The notes beneath the pieces are model-generated. The model had not been told where the DNA came from. It worked only from the letters and a program-made list of their open reading frames with translations, and did not search any database. A DNA stretch of 64,000 nucleotides, taken from NCBI RefSeq assembly GCF_009905375.1, contig NW_027420594.1, positions 1-64,000 on the forward strand, read 5' to 3'. A program made the position numbers and the translations under genes. The DNA is from Apium graveolens (Eukaryota > Streptophyta > Magnoliopsida > Apiales > Apiaceae). Positions 1 through 10,076 of this stretch are shown here, piece by piece (within the stretch, counting starts at the first letter, position 1; every line of letters begins with the position of its first letter).

Positions 1-236
1 AGGAAACCCAGTATTATGATTAGTGTGTAAAGAGCACATTTCTTTGTCGATAACCTAGTGGTGAGGAAGTTAGCAATTTCCATGTCTGCTATGCAAGGAA
101 AACTTCAGGCAATTGGAGAGACCCTTACTTTGTAGCAGAAGTCATAAGGCCGGGAACGTATAAGCTAAAGACTATTGGAATGCGAACCTATTAAAAACAC
201 TTGGTACACTTCCAGATTCCGCAAATTTTTCTAGTA
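1..236 (+). pseudogene. Ty3/gypsy (Tat-type) integrase C-terminal fragment, INT-b
   Basis: Broken 3' end of a gypsy integrase, cut on the left by the window edge. Recognisable pieces are the C-terminal module with 'MQGKL', 'RDPYFVAEVIRPGTYKL' and 'NTWYTSRFRKF', which match the Tat-lineage pattern of a GKL...W.GPY.V.EVI.PG.Y.L stretch followed by TWN...LR.YY. Single-base indels (for example the missing base in 'cttcaggcaattgg' and the extra base in 'gactattggaatg') break the frame. The rest of this block in its unit context is seen at 19420, 30357 and 44660. No activity is possible. Confidence 0.8.
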
Positions 237-606
237 CACCTCTCTAAAGCCTTCCTGTTTATTTATTTTGGATTATTAAATTTAGTCATTTACTTAGTAA
301 TGTTATTTGAATCTCCTAATGGCGAGCATGTAGGACATTATATGAATTTCCAATTTTAATGAAATTTATATTTTTTCCCTTTTTATTCTCAATTTATGAT
401 TATATCCCAAAGTCCATGAATGGTATATATAGGGGTAAGTACATTTGAAGGAAGATGGAGATTCTGGAGGGATATAGGGAGCCCCGAAGAGGTGACCATA
501 ACCGGCTGTCAAGCCACTACGAACTACTCCCGAAATGAATTAAATGTTTAATGATAAGAAGGAAACGGATTGAGGCTTGGAAAGGCGAAGAGTTAGATAA
601 TTGACT
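237..606. other. Non-coding gypsy-derived spacer between INT-b and gag
   Basis: Conserved in all four units (also about 20039-20370, 30933-31309 and 45236-45612). No convincing coding sequence is seen on the plus strand. A minus-strand open stretch is open in U2 and U3 only and runs antisense into gag, so it is not called. Integrase C-terminus and gag C-terminus lie only about 375 bp apart, too short for an LTR plus full gag, so the segment probably marks an internal deletion of a gypsy element or of a tandem gypsy pair. Confidence 0.45.
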
Positions 607-1609
607 GGGTTTACACCACTTAATGCGCTGATTTCCAAATTTTCCACTAATAAAAGGCAACCCAGTTTTCTTCCGACCAGCTAAAATTAAGATGGCCAAC
701 CACATACGAATTCCGATATGTATTGTTACTACCAAGAATATAATGAGCAAAATAGTGATGAATATTTTCACTTGAAGAAGCTGATTAAAAAATGATCAAG
801 GCTGAAGAACTCAATGAATTTCTAAGAGACTCGAGGGATGAGTTGGGGCCGAATGAGACAAGGAACACAGAGCCAAAAATGAGATATCAGGGAGAGGTGA
901 AGAACAAATTCGGGAAGCAATACCCTTGAGTTGACAGTAAAAATTTCAAGAAAAGGTACGCTCATCGAGTTTATAATTTATACTAGTTCAGGCCTTCTAG
1001 ATAGACTATGTCGCTCTCCTTCAAGAAAGAGGACTACAAGGATGTCATATAACCTTATGAAGATCCGCTGATAATCCACCATGTCATCGGGGAAATAATA
1101 TATGGAAAGTGTTAGTAGATGAAGGGAGTTCGTCTAATATCTTATTTCATCGGACGTATAGCAAAAAGAACCTAGCTGGACTACAGGTGGAGCCATGCCA
1201 TGAGGTACCTCTTGAGGCCTTCGACGGACTGCATATACCTTGTGAATGTACAATTACTTTACATATTAGTACCAATAAAATGTCATATAGGTAAAATTCT
1301 ACATTGTAAAATAAGTAAAATTCTACATCGTAAGATTCTAAAATCCCCTATAACGCACTCCTAGGAGAACCATTATTTTTGGCCTTCCAAGCTATTGGGT
1401 CAATCCCCAATCTCAAGATGTAGTACCCAACTGAGAAGGGTGTCGGGGAAATGAGAGAAGACCAGGGGACAACAAGAATTATCATGCTTAAAAATCTCGA
1501 CAAAGATCAAGATTATGAAGAGAATGACACCGGTGGTAAAAGCAAGCATTCGGAGGCCAAACCCAATGGAAATAAACAATTGTTAAACATTGAACTAGAA
1601 AAACTCTAG
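607..1609 (+). pseudogene. Ty3/gypsy gag C-terminus and protease remnant (U1)
   Basis: Degenerate gypsy segment. It begins with an FTPLNA-like gag motif. Next comes the gag tail with a 'MYCYYQEYNEQNSDEYFHLKKLI' pattern, which resembles the Tat-type YCxFHxDHGHxTEECxxLK block with Cys/His residues lost. Then comes a retropepsin-like region 'VLVDEGSSSNILF' (family pattern VLIDGGSSADILF). After it an 'LLGEPLFLAFQAIGSIPNLKM' stretch and 'EKGVGEMREDQG' match the segment following protease in Tat polyproteins (FPTE.G.G.V.GDQ). Several stops and indels interrupt it, including a short deletion in 'accacatacgaattcc'. Confidence 0.72.
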
Positions 1610-1659
1610 GCTGACCTATCTTGCACAATTGTGGAGCCCACCACCGAACGGGAAGTAAG

Positions 1660-1960
1660 TTAAAGTATATGTTAGATATTCCACTAATGATTTTCCAATA
1701 TTGCTTGGCAAGCATAATTGTATGGAAGTTCCTCAAACTCCTAACTCATAGACCACCACTATATTGACATTTCAAGATATTTTCATGGTTTATCAATTCA
1801 ATTTCTTCAACCCCCGGGATATGACATATGAGTGTTCAATTATCAGCACAAGTATTAAGACTAAAGAACACAGTAGACTTAACATAATGGACTACTTGTC
1901 AAGACAACGCTCACACCTCTATAAAATACACTTCATATTCCTTCCGTCTACACTCGTTGC
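1660..1960 (+). other. Unrecognised open stretch after gypsy protease (U1)
   Basis: In U2 (21468-21692) and U4 (46710-46934) this stretch is open for 74 codons and contains 'LTFQDIFVVYQFNFFNPRD'-like peptide. In U1 and U3 a C-to-T change makes a TAG ('ctcatagacc'). It sits between the gypsy protease remnant and the inverted L1 LINE. I do not recognise it. It may be gypsy-derived or flanking DNA. Confidence 0.3.
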
Positions 1961-2800
1961 TTGAAAAAGAAAAAATAATCATCACCAAATAACACATGGG
2001 AGATACTTGGAGCTCCTCTAGCAACCTTAACTCCATGAAGCAAACATGTTTCTTCTAACTTTCTAATGATAGATTTAAACCTTCCGCGCATAGAATATAC
2101 AAGTAGGGAGAGATTGGATCTCCATGTCGAAGTCACCGTTGCGGATGCATATCAACAAAAATTCCACTACTGTGTATAAAACTATATGAGAATTTCAGAA
2201 CAATATCATAATATTAGAAATCCAGGCTTAGTGCAAACCAAATTTATGCAACATTTGTTTAATAAATCTTTATTCCAACCTATCTTATGCCTTAAAAATA
2301 TCAATTTTTAAACCAACCACATCCTTTTTTCCCTATGACTTCAAATGCAATCATTTCATTATAAGTTAATAGCATCCGTTCATTAAAAGCACTTTATTTG
2401 TTAAACATTATCGAGTTTAAACATCATTTAAATTTATTCTCCAGCACCTTAGATAATATACACATCAGAACATTATCAAGAGAGATAGGTCGAATATCTA
2501 AATAAGATGTATAAGCATAAGATTTAGTTCCCTTGGCCCATGTTCTCATGTTCTGTATCAAAGAAAGTCCCACAAAATTGAACAACATATCTTCTAACAA
2601 TATTCCAATAAGTTTGAAAAATTCCGGCTTCAACCCATGTGGACCCGGTGACTTATCTTGATGCATGACAAAGTCTATAATTTTTGGATCTCAACCTCCA
2701 GTATATTTCTTGCCATCTACAAACCCATGTTCTATGTTAAATGCAGTAAAAATAATATTTCTTCCATTAATTGTCATTTGCCTAATATTTTCTAACACTT
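1955..2800 (-). pseudogene. L1-type LINE reverse transcriptase fragment (U1)
   Basis: Minus-strand remnant of a plant L1 LINE RT. Reading the minus strand, 'MHQDKSPGPHGLKPEFFK' and 'SYLDIRPISLDNVLMCILSKVL' match RT boxes (DKSPGPDG..P.FF; RPISLCNV..KI.SK.L). A different frame then gives 'DPISPYLYILCAEG', and 'HGVKVARGAPSISHVLFGDDYFFF' is the catalytic-box region. The normal plant L1 motif is FADD; here it reads FGDD. Frame changes between the pieces and missing endonuclease, ORF1 and poly(A) show a truncated dead copy. Confidence 0.78.
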
Positions 2801-3590
2801 AAAAACTTTTAAGCATTCACTACTATTTAGAGGTTTAGTATTTTTACTTCTTATATAATTTGTTTGTCTTATATATTTTATAATTCTTTCTATCTCTATT
2901 GTTATATGCTTTAATTTTTATGTTCTATATTTTTATAAATTGTATAATGTTCTGTATTTTTAATAAATTAAATTTCTATAAATATATGATTTAATTTTGT
3001 TTAACATCATTTTTTGGTTCCTATATATTATTTTGTGTTCTCTAATAGTATTTTTTGTAACTTATTTATATTTTGTAATGAAATTAAAAATGTTTAGTGT
3101 ATGTTTAATATTACATATCACTATTGAAATTTAATGTGTAAGGTAAATTTTGTGGAGTTTGAATTTTCAATATTTTTTAATACTTTAAATAACTTTTAAA
3201 CATTTTATATTTTTTCACATTTTCTATATTTTGATATGTGTTGTAATTCTTTGAATTATGTGCTTCCTTCCATTTTTCTATTTATTATATGTTCTATTTT
3301 TCATGTTCTATATTTTATACATTGTATTTTATGTAATGTATTTGAAATAAAGTAAAATATAAATAAATATATGATTTAAGTTTGTAAGCATTCATTTTAG
3401 CGTTTATATATTATTTTATGTTCTATAGTTGTTTTTTGTATAAATATTTATATATGTGTTCAATATAATTTTAATACAATTATTAAAGTTTAATGTGTTA
3501 GGTAAAATTTTAGATCTAAGGAATGCACAATAAGAACAAAACATAATATAAATAACGAATGAATTAAACAAAGAAATGATGAGTTAGAGA
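2801..3590. other. Very AT-rich spacer (U1)
   Basis: No gene seen. Long T and A tracts and repeated variants of 'tgttctatattttt' and 'ttatatattattttatgttct' recur throughout. The same block follows the L1 fragment in all units. Its composition is like a matrix-attachment or relic-LTR region, but no ends could be defined. Confidence 0.6.
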
Positions 3591-4010
3591 ACAAACCTTC
3601 ATGATTGTGGGTGAGTTACTAGGTTACCATTAAAATTGGGTTATGGTTAAACCTTCATCAATCATTTAGATGAACGTTCATAGAACCCAATAACTTTATT
3701 AATAACCACTTGTTATTTTGAATAAATTAATAACCACTTGTTAATAATAAATTTTAGAGGAAGGTTCATACAAACTAGTAACTTAAGCTATGAACTAATT
3801 GTACTTTTTTGTTCTTTTTCTTAAGGAACTCATTTCTCTATTTTTTATCAATTTATTGTTTTTTAAATTTTGAAAAATTATTCCTTTATAGGCATGATGA
3901 AAACATATCTAAAATATATATTATATTTTTAAAATGATTTACAATTTGTATGGTACAATTTTATAAGAGCTGAGACATCTTGAAAATCATATAAAGAGCC
4001 TAAGGTTTAT
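3591..4010. repeat. Left part of module R-A (U1)
   Basis: Contains 'aacttttattaataaccacttgtta', 'gaggaaggttcat' and 'ttgttctttttcttaaggaactca'. The same elements in the same order occur, diverged, at the left of R-C in U2 (29190-29460), U3 and U4. This is one of the similarities showing that R-A and R-C derive from one ancestral repeat. No gene is seen in it. Confidence 0.6.
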
Positions 4011-4301
4011 CAACTATTTGGAGAACCCGAAATTCTTGGAGAACGTGAGCTGTTTTTTGGAAGTACATCTCCTCCAAGTCACAAATCCTATTGTGAACAT
4101 GGGTTCATCCTCTGTAAAATTGATAGTAGCGTTGGGAGTAGCAAAAGAAACAAAATTAGGAAATAGCCACATGAGGAACTCCAAGGAATTATTAGGATAA
4201 TGTTGAATAGCACTACCACCAATGCCACCACTATCAAGGTTTTCACCACTAGCGATCCTAATAGGCCAATGGAACCGGGACCAACACCATAACTAAAACC
4301 A

Positions 4302-4926
4302 CTACCTCCGAATATTACCGAACATACAACCAGTGCTACCACTAAAGCTACCAGCAATGCCACCACCAATGCTTCCACTTAAGCTACCACGAATGCTACC
4401 ACCCTTCCCACAATTAAGACAATATACCACCAATGTTGAAACTATATATACCACCAATGGTGAAAGTATGACAACTAGCCATGCCACTACTAAAGCTACC
4501 AGCAATGTTACCACCAATGCCACCACCAATTGTACCACCTGTAATACCATAATTAATGTGGCCACCAATGGAAATGCTTAAACTACCACGAACTTTAACA
4601 CCAACACCAATAATACCACCACCAATTATCCGACCAAAAATATCACTTCCAATACCGCCAATTGCACTAACAAGAGCACTACAACCAATGTCATCATCAA
4701 TGCCACCAAATCCACTACTAATGTTATCGTCTCTAGTACCACCAATGTAACCACTAAAGATGCTAGTCATGCTACCCCCAATGTCACTACTAAGACTACC
4801 TAATATACCACCAATGCTACCACCGTTGATGCCATAATTAAAGTTACCACCAATGACACTACTTAAGTTAGCACGAACTTCACCACCAACAATACCACCA
4901 CAAATTCCACTACTAAGACTATGAGG
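4302..4926 (-). pseudogene. Glycine-rich protein exon, broken copy (U1)
   Basis: Minus-strand Gly/Ser/Ile-rich sequence built of short 'GGxIxxS'-like units. Compared with the open U3 and U4 copies, U1 has an 8-base loss in 'ttaagacaatataccacc' that shifts the frame after about 170 codons. The base change at 4927 turns the putative acceptor TTTTCAG into TTTTCAT. The plus-strand Pro/Thr-rich open frames over this block are antisense shadows. Function unknown; Gly-rich repeats of this type occur in plant cell-wall proteins, but there is no diagnostic domain. Confidence 0.55.
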
Positions 4927-5330
4927 ATGAAAATGGTGAGCGTACGAAATATAAGTTTACCCACCTGTTCAAGTATTGAAATATAAGTTTTTACAAAACT
5001 ATAATTTGTCCCAGATAGAGCCTACATCTTTACCAAGTAAGAAATCTCATTTTCAACTATATATCCGGTAATGTAAAGTTAAATAGTGATTACTACTGGA
5101 TTCAAGAAAAATCATAACTATATACTTTTTGAATAGTTACTGATCTATTACATCAATAGAAGGTTCTAGTGAGGCTGAAAATGGTGAGCCTACGTGTTCT
5201 TGTATTGTTATATAAGTTTTTACAGCACTATAATTTGTCATAAACAGAGCCTAAATCTTTATAAGTAAGAAATCTCATTTTCAACCATGTGTCAGGTAAT
5301 ATAAAGGTAAATAGTGATGAGGGCTTCACT
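4918..5330. repeat. Imperfect tandem duplication in R-A intron-like segment (U1)
   Basis: Two diverged direct copies about 250 bp apart. The first begins 'gaggatgaaaatggtgag' (4921) and the second 'gaggctgaaaatggtgag' (5171). Each continues through 'ataagtttttaca', 'ctataatttgtc', 'agagcct' and 'gtaagaaatctcattttcaac'. On the minus strand both carry a potential splice acceptor 'caccattttcag' (mutated in the first copy of U1). The same pair is in U3 (35631, 35881) and U4 (50046, 50266). Confidence 0.7.
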
Positions 5331-5402
5331 TGTACTATGTGCATATATATTTATTTTATATATTTGCATAGTAAAGTTTAAAGAAGAACAAATAAAGCTT
5401 AC

Positions 5403-5512
5403 ACTAGTAGTTTGATGAAGAGGAGAAACATAAGGGACTTGGAGCATTTTCTTCATTATTTGTGGAACTTGTTGCAAATAGCAAGAAAAATAAAATTCCT
5501 CTACATATGTCT
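5403..5512 (-). pseudogene. R-A exon-like block (U1)
   Basis: On the minus strand a 110-nt block lies between an acceptor 'ttttttcag' and a donor 'gtaagc'. One frame is open across it and reads '...YLQQVPQIMKKMLQVPYVS...'. It ends in phase 0, which is compatible with the glycine-rich exon further left starting at 'CCT CAT AGT'. A paralogous block lies in each R-B. Other frames are also nearly open, so the true frame is uncertain. Confidence 0.35.
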
Positions 5513-5644
5513 CTGAAAAAAGGTCACACATAAACATAAAATAAATTTAACAGTATAATTAAACAAATATGAAGATAAAATATAAATAATATATGGGCTT
5601 CTTAGCTATAAATTTTCATTTTTTAGTATATCATGTATTTGATT

Positions 5645-7351
5645 ATAATTGCTAAAATCCTGTGCATCTCCCTTATTTTTATAGATCGGCACTACCATGC
5701 TAAGCCTCCATTCCTGCGGTATGACACTATTCCAAAGTATATTGTGGAATAACCTCGTTAGCCATTTCTCTCCCTCTTCACCCAAACACAACCATACATC
5801 TATATGTATTTGATCTGGCCCTATAGCTTTACCTCTCCCCATCTTAGGTAATGCTCCCTTAACTTCGGCTCTGCTCATAGAAGGCTGAACACCAAAGTCA
5901 AAGTCAGATGCACTATCTGATCCTATCACCCTAACACCAATTCTCTCCTCATTAAATAACTCCTTGAAATAGTTATGCCATCTATTCCGAATATCCTTAT
6001 CCTTCACTAGCACGTATCCATTAACATCCTTTATACACTTAACAAAACCTAAATCTCTCCTCCTCCTTTCTCTAACCTTTGTCAATCTATAAATACCATT
6101 TTGACCCTCTTTTGTACCAAGGTGATTATACATAGCCTCGTACGCTTTTGATTTTGCCTCTGCTACTGTCTTCTTAGCCATACGTCTAGCTTCCTTATGT
6201 AAAATTCTTCTCATATCAACTTGTTCATTATCTTGGCAACACAAAAGTTCCCTAAAACGATCATGTTTAATTTTTACTCGCTCCTGCACCTCTTGGTCCC
6301 ACAACCAAGCTTTCTTCTGCACCTGAACCTTTCTTCAGGTAACCCCTAACATACCTGTAGCTACATTTTTGATTGTACAGGGCAATCGATTCCACATTCT
6401 ATTAACATCCTCATCATAAAATCTGTCTTTTGCCAACCCAATCCTTTCTTTAAAAATACCTACTTTGTCTCCCTTTGGATTTTTCCATAAAATGTTCGGT
6501 GTCACCTCTCTATTATCTTGTACTACTCTTTTCCTTATACATATATCCATTACCAATAAACGATGTTGAGTAGTACATGCCTCACTCAGGAATACTTTAC
6601 AATCTTTACAATCCATGTTGCCTTTTCTCATAAGAAGATAATGGATTTATGAGTTACAACCTCCACTCCTAAAAGTAATCAGATGATCATCCCTTTTTTT
6701 AAAACAAGAATTAGTAATCATTAATTCATGTGCCAAAGCACACTCCAAAAGATCCCACCCACTCTTGTTCCTCAACCCAAAACTAAAACCCCCATGAATA
6801 CCTACATAACCATCTGATTGTTCGCCAATATGACCATTAAAATCACCTCCTATATATAAATTCTGGTCCCTAGGTATCAACCTAACTATTTCATCCAAAT
6901 AATCTCAAAAAATCTTTCTCGCTAACTCACTCAAACCAACATGGGGTGCATACACACTTACAAAATTAACGATCTCTTCATTAACTACGAGTTTAATCTT
7001 CATAATCCTATCACTGACTCTACTCACTTCTACTATATTCTCCTTCAAGAGAGAACTTATCAAAATACCCACACCATTCCTTGTATTACCAACCCCTGAA
7101 TACCACAATTTAAACCCGTTAGCTTCCTTAGTACTACTACCCTTCCACTTAGTTTCCTGAATGCAAATCACATCTACCTTTTTTTTCTTTAACATATCCA
7201 CAAGTTCTAAAAATTTCCCGGTCAGAGAACCTACATTCAGCGTACCTACTCGAAAATAGACATTAGTTGACCTTTGCCCCTCCCGAGAAACTCTTCTCCC
7301 TAAATTACTACCACTATCACCACCACCATCCCTACTTCTTACCAAATCCAT
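5645..7351 (-). pseudogene. RTE LINE endonuclease and RT N-terminal part, inverted (U1)
   Basis: Minus strand. ATG at 7351, peptide 'MDLVRSRDGGGDSG'. The AP-endonuclease follows with 'GTLNVGSLTGK', 'ICIQETKWKG', 'VYAPHVG', 'GGDFNGHIGEQ', 'GLRNKSGWDLLE' and the C-terminal 'TTQHRLLVMDI', which hold the metal-binding and catalytic residues (E, D/N, H). Next comes RT linker sequence ending 'PQEWRLSMVVPIYKNKGD'. Defects are a Trp-to-stop at about 6902, a Gln-to-stop within the expected SQIDY motif near 6645 (shared by all copies) and a stop near 6333. U1 retains the uninterrupted start (T8 run at about 7179). Confidence 0.8.
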
Positions 7352-7945
7352 CAATTAAAGATAACTCTATTACACGAAAACACACAACTTATAAATGAAA
7401 AACACACACTATATAACAAGAAACTATAAAATGCAAATAAATTATAAATAAATAAATAACAAGGAAATATATCTAATGACAACTCCTATAGATACCCTAA
7501 TTATCAAACCTGATGACAAGGCTTTCATCTCCCTGTATTTCTTTTAATATTGGCCCTTTTATTTTGGTACTATCGGAGAATCTAGTCCATTTAGAGGCAA
7601 TTTCTACACCAGTTGAAGTATATTTATATGTGGTTGTGTTTGTTTGGTGGCGGATCAAGTAAGGAGTTATTTTCCAAACCCGGAGAACTGGGGGAGAAAA
7701 ACAACAAAGTAATTACGAGTAAACCGGGATGGCAACATGTTTGTATATTGCTTTGGATGAATAAACCACAGTTTTCTTGGATAAAGGAAGGACGTTTGTA
7801 TTATTTAATATAAAAGATCATATCTCTTCTTTCGCATTTATTTTTCATAAATGAAATAATAACACAGAAAGAAATTCAGAAATTGTGTATGTTAGAGAGT
7901 AGAGGGGGTAGATAAGATTAGAGATGGCCGGAAATGAATGGATAA
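7352..7945 (-). other. RTE LINE 5' UTR, inverted (U1)
   Basis: Lies between the endonuclease start codon and the inversion junction, so on the minus strand it is best read as the element's 5' untranslated region. A plus-strand frame at 7613-7813 ('MKYIYMWLCLFGGGSS') is antisense and differs in length between copies, so it is not called as a gene. Confidence 0.55.
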
Positions 7946-8943
7946 ATGGTTATTTGGGAAAGTTTGGTGGCTAAAGGGGTGCCATGGATATATTTGAGGG
8001 TGATACAAGAAATGTATTTTCAGGTAAGGACGTGTGTTCGAACACCGGTTGGGGATGCTCATTACTTTCCGGTAGGAATAGGACTTCACCAAGGATCCTC
8101 GCTAAGCCCATTTCTTTTCACAGTTATAATGGATGTTCTAACTAGGGGATTCAGGATAGTGTACCTTGGTGTATGCTATTCGCGGATGATATAGTCATAA
8201 TTAAGGAGACAAGGGTTGCAGTTAATGTAACATTAGAGCGATGGAGGTATATATTGGAGTCTAATGGATTACGGATTAGTCGATCTATGACGGAATTTTT
8301 GTGGTGTAACTTTAGTAATCTACCGAATGGTGAGGGGGTGGATGTTCTGATGGCCGATCAAGTATTGCCCCCCAAAGATAATTTCAGGTATCTGGGTTCC
8401 GTTTTGCATAAGGAAGGGGGGATAGATGCGGATGTTAAACATCGTATCAAATCAGGATGGCTAAAATGGAGGGCTGCTACAGGAATATTGTGTCATAGGA
8501 GGGTTCCTTTCAGAGTAAAAGGAAAACTTTATAGGGTAGCGATCAGACCGGCCTTGTTATACGGGTCGGAGTGCTGGGCATTGAAAAAGGCTCAAGAGTG
8601 TAGGTTAGAGGTGGCGGAAATGAGAATGTTAAAGTGGATTTATGGACGTACCATGTTGGATAGATTGTCAAATGGTTTTTTCAGGAATAAATTACGAGTT
8701 GCGCCTAGTGCAGAAAAAGTGAGGGAAGGTCGATTGTGTTAGTTTGGGCATATTAGGCGAAGAAGGATAGCTACTCCAGTGCGCAGGGTGGAGGATTTAG
8801 TGGTTTCAGGATCAAGAAGGAGAGGGAGGCCAAGGAGGACTTGGGTTGATCTACTCACGCTGGACTTAAGGGCCCTAAACCTCAGTGCTGACATGACCTC
8901 AGATAGGAGATCTTGGCGTAGGAGGATAAGGGTGGCAGATTAG
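7946..8943 (+). pseudogene. RTE LINE RT C-terminal part (U1)
   Basis: 3' half of the RTE reverse transcriptase. Features in order: 'GVPWIYLRVIQEMY', 'GLHQGSSLSPFLF', the catalytic box 'CMLFADDIV', 'FRYLGSVLHKEGGIDADV', 'RPALLYGSECWALKK', 'VAEMRMLKWIYGRT' and the C-terminal 'RLRWFGHIRRRR / GRPRRTW' module. U1 has a one-base loss near 8146 ('aggggattcagg'; U4 'aggggtattcagg') and a TAG at 8740-8742 where U3 and U4 read Trp. Dead copy. Confidence 0.82.
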
Positions 8944-9606
8944 TTTGGACTTTCGTAGTTTGTATGTGTAGTTTGTAATTTAGTGCACTTTTTGGTAGTT
9001 GGTAATAATTTTATTTGTCTAGTACTTATACTTCATAAGTTTGGTAGTTTATTCTCATAGTTATTAATAGTCTTAGTTGCTCGTGTAGGTGCTACAGTGT
9101 CGTTTTTTAATGCCATATGACTAATTACATGATATGGTAGATGGATTGTGTGCTGTTTTAGTTTTTTTGATAGGTTTGTGGTACTTCAAATATTTAGTTT
9201 AGAGAGTGATCTCCAAGGGAAATATGGCGTTTGAGGCATCAAAAGGAGTGCAGTAGGAGAAATAGAAGAGGCTTACAACAATGAACCAATGAACGAAGCT
9301 TTTTACGGTAAGTCCAATGTGAAGAAGGACATGGGCTGAGATATTGTATCATTGTTTATCTTTGCCTCGCTTTCCGTACTTATGTTTATGGATCATTGCT
9401 TACCTAGGACACACATATTTGTGCATACACACAAGTCGTTGGTCTTTTAAGGAAACAACCTCTTGATTCTTTAGAATGAGGGTAAGGCTGCGTACGATAC
9501 ACCATCCCCAGACACTGCCCTAGGTGGTATTATTATGTACGATTGATTGATTGATTGAAAAAAGTTATTATAAATGTAACTCAATTCTTTTTCTTAACAT
9601 TGACAT

Positions 9607-9820
9607 TTAATTCTGAAAGGGATAATTCTTGTTATGGAGGTCATGTACAAACAAATACAAGTGGCATTCCATGTCAATCTATATACATATATAGAAGAAA
9701 AATGGGATACTTATTGTACGGTTTTAAGTTTTAACAAAAGTTTGTTCAAAAAACATATAAGAAATAAAAATGAAGAAACAAGGAAATACAAATTATTACC
9801 TTAACCTTGTTAAACAACAT
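9607..9820 (-). pseudogene. R-A exons 1 and 2, broken (U1)
   Basis: Minus-strand remnants of two small exons downstream of a promoter-like region. Exon 1 (9800-9820) starts ATG and ends 'AAGGTTAAG' before a 'gtaata' donor. Exon 2 (9607-9678) follows a 'tatatag' acceptor and reads 'IDMECHLYLFVHDLH...' to a TAA. 'LYLFVHDLHNKNYPF' weakly recalls the FYxHD...KNPT strand of dirigent proteins; this is too short to rely on. The R-B paralogues have better-preserved splice signals. Confidence 0.3.
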
Positions 9821-9938
9821 CAATTCATGAAAACCTCCAAATCTTATCTACTTAATCCTCCACCAATTCATTTGGAGATGTGTTTAACCTTAGAACACCA
9901 AAACACTTTTTTATAGAAAATATAAAAAACACCAAAAT

Positions 9939-10076
9939 ACTATTTTATAGCCATGTAAAAGTTTATTTTGTTTGTAAGGCTGCGCCCACTTGTGCTTGTA
10001 TTAGGGTTTTACCTACCTTTTTTATAAACTCCATTTTGCAGGCCTAGTTGTATATCATGGGTTTCAATGGGCCCAA
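9939..10076 (-). promoter_or_regulatory. Housekeeping-type plant promoter motifs in R-A (U1)
   Basis: On the minus strand, in transcription order: site II-like TGGGCC context within 'caatgggcccaata' (about 10066-10076), telo-box AAACCCTAA (10001-10009) and a TATA-like 'CTATAAAATA' (about 9940-9949), then the R-A exon remnants. Telo-box plus site II is the known combination of many plant ribosomal-protein and replication gene promoters. Activity is not shown. Confidence 0.5.

Larger units (their letters stand above)
5641..9557 (+). mobile_element. RTE-type LINE with 5' inversion (U1)
   Basis: RTE-clade LINE split into two opposite halves. 5641 to about 7945 is the 5' part (5' UTR, AP-endonuclease, start of RT) on the minus strand. 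About 7946-9557 is the 3' part (rest of RT, 3' UTR) on the plus strand, ending in (GATT)n, the short tandem tail typical of RTE. The left edge is inside the RT at 'VPIYKNKGDAQDFSNY'. The right half restarts at 'VIWESLVAKGVP', so an intervening part of the RT is missing. This is the arrangement left by twin priming. It interrupts an R-module intron-like stretch that is uninterrupted in R-B. Confidence 0.82.

Noticed and set aside
4018..4200. 60-codon plus-strand frame 'MENPKFLENVS' in U1, U3 and U4
   Set aside because: Conserved only as much as the surrounding DNA; no family, no promoter, antisense to the region after the glycine-rich exon.
4333..4581. Plus-strand Pro/Thr-rich open frames (also 4556-4750, 35278-35460, 49681-49875)
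   Set aside because: They are antisense to the glycine-rich exon: GGN codons read backwards give Pro/Thr. Short, no start context, no splice support.
7613..7813. Plus-strand frame 'MKYIYMWLCLFGGG' in three units
   Set aside because: Lies in the inverted LINE 5' UTR, differs in length between copies, no known domain.
9600..9690. Calling the R-A/R-B exons a dirigent gene
   Set aside because: Only a short 'LYLF(L/V)HDL' match; other dirigent motifs were not found, so it is left as hypothetical.
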